Both the position numbers and the translations under genes were made by a program. Under the pieces are notes generated by a model. That model was not told the DNA's origin. It searched no databases and worked only from the letters and a program-made list of their open reading frames with translations. A stretch of DNA of 20,016 nucleotides from contig JBOFEA010000029.1 of assembly GCA_051647535.1 (NCBI GenBank), positions 1 through 20,016 on the forward strand. The letters are read 5' to 3'. Positions 1-5,460 of this stretch are shown here, piece by piece (the stretch's first letter is position 1; each line of letters starts with the position of its first letter). This DNA comes from Brevinema_A sp051647535. GTDB lineage: Bacteria > Spirochaetota > Brevinematia > Brevinematales > Brevinemataceae.

Positions 1-37
1 ACGAGGAGAAGAAGCCTATCATATTGTACTTAAATAA

Positions 38-319
38 TCATTCTTTAAAAAGACATTCAAATTCTTGATTTTCCCAAAGAAAGGGAGAGCTGTCAATATT
101 TTTATTATAAGGAGTAGTAATTGTATTTTTAGAGCGACATTGTTCAGTAGCATGAATGTTATAACGAGTACCGATACGATATAGAGGCAGATTAAGAAGA
201 AATATGCGTTGTTGTTCTTTGGTAGGATAAATAATAGGAAAAAGATACTCGACTATTTTGTATAGATTATGTACGACCTGCCGTCGAGGCATAAGGATAA
301 AATTTAAATATTTATACAC
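38..319 (-). CDS. possible small hypothetical protein (93 aa), doubtful
   Basis: A 93-codon reading frame on the minus strand, opening with GTG at 319 (an internal ATG at 292 is the alternative) and ending in TGA at 38-40. I see no convincing Shine-Dalgarno before either start. The product is basic with aromatic residues (for example IYPTKEQQRIFLLNLP and RIGTRYNIHATEQ), and it looks more protein-like than a random AT-rich frame, but I do not recognise a family. It lies about 100 bp beyond the predicted end of the minus-strand RNA of repeat copy 1, so it could be a decayed remnant of an accessory gene or a small gene read from that side. Low confidence. Confidence 0.3.
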   Translation of the reverse strand: MYKYLNFILMPRRQVVHNLYKIVEYLFPIIYPTKEQQRIFLLNLPLYRIGTRYNIHATEQCRSKNTITTPYNKNIDSSPFLWENQEFECLFKE

Positions 320-417
320 AGTACTTTTTGTTAATCGAATAGAGGTTAATAAAATAGGATTGTATCAACAATTATTAAATCATAACAACACTCACTAGTC
401 GTTAAATTCCTACGTCT

Positions 418-866
418 CTAAAAAACCTCTTGATTCAAAAAAGAATCTAGAGGTTGACCCTAATTCCATGACCTACTCTAAAGGATTTCACTTTCAAGGC
501 AAAATAATCGAAGTATTTAAAAACAAAAAACTCACAATCTGCCATTAAGACATTATTATAAGTAATCTTTGATTGATAATGAAGATTGAACCAATACAAA
601 AAAGATCAAAGAGTTTGTATTGTTCAAATTCCAAATCCACCAAATAAAGTCTTAAATATTCCTATCTAATACTAATCACTCGTCAAAATATACAAACTGC
701 GATGAAGCAATAATTAATATAAATCTACCGTGGATACAGTAATTAGGAAAATGAGAGTACACATACTTTAAAAATAAAAAAAGAACTGCATATAGCAATT
801 CCGTACTTTTATTTTTAAAGTATAAAATAGAAAATAGCCTATTACTATACTACTGAAATTATTGTA
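418..866 (-). ncRNA. predicted structured RNA, copy 1 (~450 nt)
   Basis: Predicted minus-strand transcript inside repeat copy 1. It would start about 7 nt after the TATACT box at 877-872 and end at the hairpin 455-424 (stem AACCTCTAGATTC with GAATCAAGAGGTT, one A-A mismatch). That hairpin is followed on the minus strand by a run of T, the arrangement of an intrinsic terminator. In between are a 17-bp perfect stem near the 5' end, a small hairpin ACTGT-ATCC-ACGGT, and a stem of about 14 bp near 632-585. No open frame or ribosome binding site is evident on this strand. I do not recognise a known RNA family: none of the RNase P, tmRNA or 6S landmarks I looked for is present. Inference from promoter, terminator and structure. 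Confidence 0.55.
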
Positions 867-871
867 TTATT

Positions 872-900
872 AGTATAGCATATTCGAATTTAGTTGTCAA
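872..900 (-). promoter_or_regulatory. minus-strand promoter in repeat copy 1
   Basis: On the minus strand, TTGACA (900-895), a 17-bp spacer, then TATACT (877-872). This is a full -35 consensus and a five-of-six -10 consensus at ideal spacing, directed into the hairpin-rich repeat. The same boxes and spacing are kept in copy 2, whose differences in this area fall in the spacer or outside the boxes. Confidence 0.65.
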
Positions 901-909
901 TAGTTTTTA

Positions 910-1040
910 AAAATAATCGAGATATTTAAAAACAAAAAACTCTCAATCTGCCATTGAGGCATGATCATGAGCAATATTTGATTGATAATGACTATTTAAG
1001 CAATACAAAAAAGATCATAGACAGTTATATTGCTTAAATC
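910..1040. repeat. truncated, diverged third copy of the repeat
   Basis: The 130 bp from AAAATAATCGA to GCTTAAATC align with 501-634 of copy 1 and with the matching part of copy 2 at roughly 80% identity by eye. It joins the end of copy 1 directly at the shared 8-mer AAAATAAT (910-917). The copy keeps a stem that is a perfect 12-bp match here (ATTTAAGCAATA with TATTGCTTAAAT). It lacks the promoter end, so it is probably a remnant of a formerly tandem copy. Confidence 0.8.
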
Positions 1041-1187
1041 TTAATAGGCGAGTTAAATCAAAAAAATGTAAAAATAATGAGTTTAAGTTGTACTAAAGTT
1101 AGGAGTAATAATTTTTCTAGTGTTATTGTATAATACCATATTTTAAAATCCATAGAAAAGTTCACGAGTTTAATTAAAGTGTCACAC

Positions 1188-1216
1188 TTGACAGGTGCAT
1201 AAAAATATATTATATT
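1188..1216 (+). promoter_or_regulatory. promoter of the GT14 gene
   Basis: TTGACA at 1188-1193, 17 bp, TATATT at 1211-1216. The expected transcript start near 1223 leaves a leader of only about 33 nt, which consists of a hairpin plus the ribosome binding site. Confidence 0.7.
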
Positions 1217-1225
1217 TATCTCTAC

Positions 1226-1249
1226 CCACCTTTAGAAGGTGGAGGAGAT
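1226..1249 (+). promoter_or_regulatory. 5'-end hairpin overlapping the ribosome binding site
   Basis: CCACCTT (1226-1232), loop TAG, AAGGTGG (1236-1242): a perfect 7-bp stem at the predicted 5' end of the mRNA. Its last two G residues are also the first two of the Shine-Dalgarno GGAGGAG (1241-1247), leaving AGGAG free. It may stabilise the 5' end or tune translation; this is inference. Confidence 0.5.
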
Positions 1250-1255
1250 ACATTG

Positions 1256-2308
1256 ATGAGAGAAATTGTTATTTTTTGGAAAATTTCAGCATATAAAAAT
1301 CCAGAGATAGTTCTATATTTGATAGAGTATATTTTAAATAATACTCAAAATGATAGAGTTTTTTTACATTGGGATAAAAATTCTTCTAAGAAAGTGTTTG
1401 AAACATTACAGAATAGTTTGAAAAAATATGGTAATCGTGTATATTGTTTTCAGAAATATCCTACTTCATGGGGAAGTATTGATATTGTGCGATCTGAGCT
1501 ATTTTTGACACAATGTTGTGTTGAAAATGATCTGTCGTATGATTATTCAATTAATTTAACTGGAGATTCTTTCTTTCTAAAATCTTTTTCTCAATTACGG
1601 GAGTTTTTGAATGAAAATTATGGGAAAACATTTTTAGATCATGTATATGATAAGAATTTCTTTTTATCGTTAGAAGATAATAAAGAGAAACATTACCAAG
1701 GTATTTTGCGAGGTGTTGGGACGTTTTATCAGAAATTCTTTGCTTTTAATAATGAATTATTGCAAAGAATTAATCCTCATTTGACATGGGCAGAACTTAG
1801 TCGTATACTTATACATTTTACACCTTTTAAGATATATCCAAAAAATAAAATTAAAAGATTTTGTTATAAAGTTTGCAATAGATTAGTTGAATATTATTTC
1901 AAATTATACAGTAAAATTTTTGGAGTCACATTAATACCTCTTGCTATTCCCAATGATTTGGGAACTCGATTGTCTAGAGCTTCAATGCATATTGTTTCAT
2001 TCTACAAAACAGATCAGATGCTATACGAAAAAAAAACTGATATATATAACATTATAAAAAAAATGAAATATATGTTTGCTCAAGATGAAATTATTATACC
2101 TAGCTTTATTTTGTCTGAAATTAATGAATCTTTACTTGTTAAAAATCCACAATTAGGATTGCATACCCATATACCTTTGGATAGTGATAAAACAAAGTTG
2201 TTGGCTGTTCAAAATCGTTTTTTTGGACGTAAATTTATTTCTATAGAAGATATGAAAAATATTTCACAATATATAAATAGATCGGCTTCAGAGAGTAAAG
2301 AAAATTGA
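1256..2308 (+). CDS. GT14-family (core-2/I-branching type) glycosyltransferase
   Basis: A 350-residue protein that resembles GT14 beta-1,6-N-acetylglucosaminyltransferase-like enzymes, which add sugar branches to surface glycans. Family-like signatures: FLHWDKNS at about 36-43 (the usual IHID-K region), SWGSIDIVRSE at about 71-81 (the family's WG-x-x-x-V-x-AE pattern) and INLTGDSFFLKS at about 99-110 (the LSGQDYP-like segment, here modified). There is no signal peptide, so it is probably cytoplasmic. I prefer ATG at 1256 over TTG at 1253 because GGAGGAG ends 8 nt before the ATG. It has its own promoter and terminator and stands alone between two copies of the 555-bp repeat, which suggests an accessory gene. 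The reading frame contains A9 (2028-2036) and A8 (2056-2063) runs. The acceptor is unknown; capsule, lipooligosaccharide or glycoprotein are possible. Confidence 0.8.
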   Translation: MREIVIFWKISAYKNPEIVLYLIEYILNNTQNDRVFLHWDKNSSKKVFETLQNSLKKYGNRVYCFQKYPTSWGSIDIVRSELFLTQCCVENDLSYDYSINLTGDSFFLKSFSQLREFLNENYGKTFLDHVYDKNFFLSLEDNKEKHYQGILRGVGTFYQKFFAFNNELLQRINPHLTWAELSRILIHFTPFKIYPKNKIKRFCYKVCNRLVEYYFKLYSKIFGVTLIPLAIPNDLGTRLSRASMHIVSFYKTDQMLYEKKTDIYNIIKKMKYMFAQDEIIIPSFILSEINESLLVKNPQLGLHTHIPLDSDKTKLLAVQNRFFGRKFISIEDMKNISQYINRSASESKEN

Positions 2309-2318
2309 TAAGCTTATA

Positions 2319-2355
2319 AAAAATACCTTCCTATTTATTAGGAGGGTATTTTAAG
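2319..2355 (+). terminator. intrinsic terminator of the GT14 gene
   Basis: AAATACCTTCCTA (2321-2333), loop TTTAT, TAGGAGGGTATTT (2339-2351): a 13-bp stem with one G-T pair, starting 12 bp after the stop. The T-run is short. It is A-rich on the left, so it may also work leftward. Confidence 0.75.
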
Positions 2356-2496
2356 ATAGAAATACCTAGATTATAAAATCTACGAAGAGTACTGGAGGTT
2401 TCTATTATTTTAACAAAATCGAGGTTGAAATGATGAGATCGTATCAACAATTATTAAATCATAACAACACTTACTAGTCGTTAAATTCCTACGTCT

Positions 2497-2941
2497 CTAA
2501 AAAACCTCTTGATTCAAAAAAGAATCTAGAGGTTGACCCTAATTCCATGACCTACTCTAAAGGATTTCACTTTCAAGGCAAAATAATCGAAGTATTTAAA
2601 AACAAAAAATTCACAATCTGCCATTAAGACATTATCATAAGTAATCTTTGATTGATAATGAAGATTGAACCAATACAAAAAAGATCAAAGAGTTTGTATT
2701 GTTCAAATTCCAAATCCACCAAATAAAGTCTTAAATATTCCTATCTAATATTAATCACTCGTCAAAATATACAAACTGCGATGAGCAATTAATATAAATC
2801 TACCGTGGATACGGTAATTAGGAAAATGAAAGTACACATACTTTAAAAATAAAAAAAGAACTGCATATAGCAATTCCGTACTTTTATTTTTAAAGTATAA
2901 AATAGAAAATAGCCTATTACTATACTACTGAAATTATTGTA
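2497..2941 (-). ncRNA. predicted structured RNA, copy 2 (~445 nt)
   Basis: Minus-strand transcript equivalent to the one in copy 1. It starts just after TATACT (2952-2947) and ends at the hairpin 2534-2503 followed by T residues. The small hairpin reads ACCGT-ATCC-ACGGT here, five Watson-Crick pairs. In copy 1 the same position is ACTGT, which is still paired through a G-U wobble on the minus strand, whereas the plus strand would have a C-A mismatch. That favours a minus-strand RNA. It runs convergent to the GT14 gene and divergent from the methyltransferase gene. Confidence 0.55.
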
Positions 2942-2946
2942 TTATT

Positions 2947-2975
2947 AGTATAGCATATTTGAATGTAGTTGTCAA
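2947..2975 (-). promoter_or_regulatory. minus-strand promoter in repeat copy 2
   Basis: TTGACA (2975-2970), 17 bp, TATACT (2952-2947) on the minus strand, identical in boxes and spacing to copy 1. Confidence 0.65.
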
Positions 2976-3171
2976 TAATTTTTAAAAATAATTTTAGGTA
3001 AATAACAATGAACCTGAATTAATCTATGAGTGTATCGTTATAAGCTAATGTACTTAAAATAAATCGCAAAAGTAATGGGTATTAATTATAATACGTTTAA
3101 TGAATGATTCATTTAATTTATTTAAAGATTCAGTGTATGTTCTGAAAAATACAATATATATAAATAGCAAT

Positions 3172-3185
3172 CATATTTAAATATG
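3172..3185. promoter_or_regulatory. perfect 14-bp palindrome upstream of the methyltransferase
   Basis: CATATTTAAATATG, 26 bp before the start codon, is an operator-like palindrome. AT-rich DNA gives such palindromes by chance, so its role is uncertain. I find no convincing promoter for the gene in 2993-3211; TATAAT at 3087-3092 has no matching -35 box. Confidence 0.3.
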
Positions 3186-3211
3186 GACGAACAGTACCAA
3201 GGGTATTATAT

Positions 3212-4315
3212 TTGAAATACGAGGGTATTGTGGAATTTATATATAATTGTAAAAAAAAAGAACATGATATTATCAATCGAGCTATGACAAATGGAAATCT
3301 AATCAAAAGTAATGAATTACCTATGTTAATTTATGGAGATAATTTTAAGGGATTATCAAATCTTTTAGTTAGTGGTTATCGATCTGCAATTGATTTGATC
3401 TATATTGATCCGCCTTTTCAAACAAATCAAAAATTTACTATTTCGCAAACAAGAGCGAATACAATAAGCAGATCATTAAAAGGTGAAACCGCTTATTCTG
3501 ATTCTTTGAATAAAGAACAATTTTTAGAATTTTTAAGAGAACGATTAGTTCTATTACATGAACTACTGTCTGATCAAGGAAGTATATATCTACATACCGA
3601 CTATAAAATTGGTCATTATATAAAAATACTTATGGATGAAATTTTTGGAGAAGAAAACTTCAAAAATGATATCACAAGAATCAAATCCAATCCTAAAAAT
3701 TTTCATAGAAAAGCATACGGAAATCAAAAAGATCTTATTTTATTTTATTCTAAAAATTATAAAAAAAATATTTGGAATGATATTAGAGAGATAATCATAG
3801 AAGAGGATTTACTTAAAAAGTTTCCTAAAAAAGATAATCGTGGTTTTTATCATACGATCCCTATTCATGCACCTGGTGAAACAAAAAATGGACAGACAGC
3901 AAAAGCTTGGAGAGGTATCTTGCCTCCTGAAGGCAGACATTGGAGAACAAATCCTGAAGAGTTCGATATATTAGACAAACAAGGATTGATTGAATGGTCA
4001 AAAAACAAAAATCCTAGAATAAAAAAATATGTACAAGATCACAAAGGAATAAAATTTCAAGATATTTGGACATATAAAGATCCTCAATATCCAATATATC
4101 CTACTGAGAAAAATTCTAAATTATTAGATCTCATTATACAGCAGTCTTCCAATCAAGATAGTATTATTTTAGATTGTTTCGCTGGTTGCGGTACAACGAT
4201 TATGGCAGCTCAAAAATATAATAGAAAATGGATTGCTATAGACAACTCAAGTGCAGCTATTAACGTAATACAAAAACGACTTAATCAATTAACATATCAG
4301 TATATTATTATCTAA
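3212..4315 (+). CDS. beta-class DNA methyltransferase (N6-adenine or N4-cytosine), orphan
   Basis: A 367-residue protein that transfers methyl from S-adenosylmethionine to DNA. Motif order is that of the beta class: motif IV LIYIDPPFQTN with DPPF at 66-69 comes first, and the SAM-binding motif I FAGCGTT at 323-329 comes near the C-terminus. Other family segments are GSIYLHTDYKIGHYIK, DEIFGEENF, a HAPG/PPEGRHWR region and YPTEKNSKLLDLI. The N-terminus FIYNCKKKEHDII aligns with the start of long relatives as I remember them. The start is TTG at 3212 (AAGGG 8 nt upstream); GTG at 3230 with GAGGG 4 nt upstream also covers the conserved part. An A9 run (3251-3259) lies at codons 14-16. No restriction gene is visible nearby, so it may be solitary. 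DPPF does not settle which base is modified. Confidence 0.9.
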   Translation: MKYEGIVEFIYNCKKKEHDIINRAMTNGNLIKSNELPMLIYGDNFKGLSNLLVSGYRSAIDLIYIDPPFQTNQKFTISQTRANTISRSLKGETAYSDSLNKEQFLEFLRERLVLLHELLSDQGSIYLHTDYKIGHYIKILMDEIFGEENFKNDITRIKSNPKNFHRKAYGNQKDLILFYSKNYKKNIWNDIREIIIEEDLLKKFPKKDNRGFYHTIPIHAPGETKNGQTAKAWRGILPPEGRHWRTNPEEFDILDKQGLIEWSKNKNPRIKKYVQDHKGIKFQDIWTYKDPQYPIYPTEKNSKLLDLIIQQSSNQDSIILDCFAGCGTTIMAAQKYNRKWIAIDNSSAAINVIQKRLNQLTYQYIII

Positions 4316-4600
4316 AAATAAATAGCATCATCAACAAATCATCATATATTTGTGTGCAACATCAAATATATTACACACAAATAAATAGAACCGCAAAGAT
4401 GTCTGAAAACAGAAACAAATTATTGTTTACTGCATTTAGTTAGTTTTGTTTTCCAAATTTCAGAATTGAACGAGAGTTACTATGATTTGCTTGTTATTAT
4501 TTTTTTTTATATATAACTATCTCTTTTGATAAAAAATATCTTAGATATCTAATAATATAGAAATAACAAAGTAGAATTTAAGTATTTTTAAAATTTTGGT
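4316..4600. other. intergenic region with two inverted repeats, no gene seen
   Basis: Non-coding AT-rich stretch after the methyltransferase gene. TATTTGTGTG (4347-4356) pairs perfectly with CACACAAATA (4374-4383) around a 17-nt loop; it is 31 bp after the stop and could end transcription, but it has no T-run. A longer, imperfect hairpin spans 4402-4464 (TCTGAAA with TTTCAGA, and GAAACAAA with TTTGTTTTC). Nothing else is recognisable. Confidence 0.5.
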
Positions 4601-4655
4601 ATAAAATAATATAAGCAAACCCACCTATAAGGTGGGTTTGCTTATATTATTTTAT
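4601..4655. terminator. 25-bp perfect inverted repeat, terminator of the minus-strand lipoprotein gene
   Basis: The arms 4601-4625 and 4631-4655 are perfectly complementary with a 5-nt loop (TATAA); the GC-rich core is CCCACC/GGTGGG. It starts 7 bp beyond the stop of the minus-strand lipoprotein gene and can also stop transcription coming from the methyltransferase side. Confidence 0.85.
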
Positions 4656-4662
4656 GAGAAGT

Positions 4663-5010
4663 TTATTTGATCTGTATAGGAACTCCGCCGGCAGGCTCGG
4701 AAAAATTACTATCTGTGTAAAATTTCGAATTTTCTCCGTTATAAACTATAGCAATAATAGGCGAAGGAACATCTTGAGTAGTTTTATATACTGCCTCATG
4801 AATACTTTTTACATACTGTATATCAAATACAGTCTTATTATCTGTAGAGAGGATCTGTTTTCCATCACTTGAAAAATCTGCAAATTTTTGAGGCGGTTCT
4901 GCCGTATCATAAAGCGTTTTACCTTCAACCAACTTCAAAAACACAGCTTGTTCGGCAACAGAACACGATGCAATCATTACCAATAAAGATAATAGCAATA
5001 AATTTTTCAT
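4663..5010 (-). CDS. small predicted lipoprotein (115 aa)
   Basis: The start is ATG at 5010, preceded by AAGGAGAG six bases upstream; upstream in-frame starts lack this signal. The N-terminus MKNLLLLSLLVMIASC is a type II signal peptide, with Cys16 as the lipidated residue (lipobox IASC). The mature part of about 100 residues is polar and contains FADFSSDGKQ and IIAIVYNGENSKFYTD, suggesting a small beta-rich periplasmic or surface domain. I do not recognise a family. It is monocistronic, with a consensus promoter (5097-5069) and a strong terminator (4655-4601). Function unknown. Confidence 0.8.
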   Translation of the reverse strand: MKNLLLLSLLVMIASCSVAEQAVFLKLVEGKTLYDTAEPPQKFADFSSDGKQILSTDNKTVFDIQYVKSIHEAVYKTTQDVPSPIIAIVYNGENSKFYTDSNFSEPAGGVPIQIK

Positions 5011-5068
5011 TTTGCTCTCCTTTTTTGAGAAATAGAGGCGTATCATTATAATTGTTATATCTGAGTTT

Positions 5069-5097
5069 ATTATATGTATATTTAGTCTTCATGTCAA
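5069..5097 (-). promoter_or_regulatory. consensus promoter of the small lipoprotein gene
   Basis: On the minus strand, TTGACA (5097-5092), 17 bp, TATAAT (5074-5069): a perfect sigma70-type promoter with start near 5062 and a leader of about 50 nt. Confidence 0.85.
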
Positions 5098-5311
5098 TAT
5101 TTTAATAAAATATATTTTTGTCCTTGTAAATACTCAGTACTTTCTCTTAATTTTTAGCATTAATCCAAATAATTTTAAAGAGCAGCATATACTTTAGATA
5201 ATAAAACAAAGGGTGCTTAATACTCTTATAATTTTTATTTACTAAGGTATTAAAGAGAAAAGATTGTATAAATCCATACAACTGATATAATAAAAAAAAT
5301 ACTTTCTGTCT
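5098..5311. other. intergenic region, no gene seen
   Basis: AT-rich spacer between the divergent lipoprotein gene and the mannitol operon. Only short inverted repeats are visible: TTGTAT-AAATCC-ATACAA at 5265-5282, and AAAATACT/AGTATTTT at 5296-5303/5315-5322. The second overlaps the probable -35 box of the mannitol promoter and could be an operator. A 63-codon minus-strand frame here lacks a ribosome binding site and is not called. Confidence 0.4.
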
Positions 5312-5339
5312 TTGAGTATTTTACAAAATATGTTATAAT
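5312..5339 (+). promoter_or_regulatory. probable promoter of the mannitol operon
   Basis: TATAAT at 5334-5339 with an extended -10 TG at 5331-5332; -35-like TTGAGT at 5312-5317 with 16 bp spacing. A weaker alternative is TTTACA (5357-5362) with TATACA (5379-5384). The leader to mtlA would be about 115 nt or about 70 nt. Confidence 0.55.
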
Positions 5340-5460
5340 GATCAAAGAAATCAAATTTTACAAGAATTATTATAAGTATATACAAAATATTGAATAAGAC
5401 ATGCACCATCAAAAATAACAAGATAACTATCACACTATTATATCAATTAAGGAGGACACT

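Larger units (their letters stand above)
362..917. repeat. long direct repeat, copy 1 (556 bp)
   Basis: This stretch recurs at 2441-2992. By eye I count about nine base substitutions, nearly all transitions, and one 4-base length difference (GATGAAGCAATAATT against GATGAGCAATT), so the copies are roughly 98% identical. Weaker similarity continues upstream to about 337. No reading frame of useful length is present on either strand. It contains several inverted repeats: 424-436/443-455 (13 bp, one mismatch), a stem around 590-632, a 17-bp perfect stem 763-779/807-823 with a 27-nt loop, and 845-852/871-878. No terminal inverted repeats or target duplications are obvious, so a simple insertion element is not supported. 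Confidence 0.95.
2441..2992. repeat. long direct repeat, copy 2 (552 bp)
   Basis: Second copy of the element at 362-917, in the same orientation, about 98% identical with one 4-base deletion. The 17-bp perfect stem recurs at 2838-2854/2882-2898, and the terminator-like stem at 2503-2515/2522-2534. Together with copy 1 it flanks the GT14 gene. The interval 2354-2440 before it holds only weak inverted repeats (for example TAGAT-TATAAA-ATCTA), and similarity to the upstream flank of copy 1 fades there. Confidence 0.95.

Noticed and set aside
584..605. T-loop-like GGTTCAATC on the minus strand within the repeat, as a tRNA or tmRNA hint
   Set aside because: No acceptor stem, anticodon arm or CCA-adjacent pairing can be built around it.
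362..2992. Repeats as integron attC sites or a composite transposon
   Set aside because: The 555-bp length, lack of an integrase or transposase in the window, lack of terminal inverted repeats and of target duplications do not fit either, though a gene does lie between the copies.
4654..5051. Plus-strand frames opposite the small lipoprotein gene
   Set aside because: The minus-strand gene has a signal peptide, lipobox, ribosome binding site, consensus promoter and terminator; the plus-strand frames have none of these.
5242..5433. 63-codon hydrophobic frame on the minus strand upstream of mtlA
   Set aside because: No ribosome binding site, composition of random AT-rich DNA, and it covers the mtlA promoter region.
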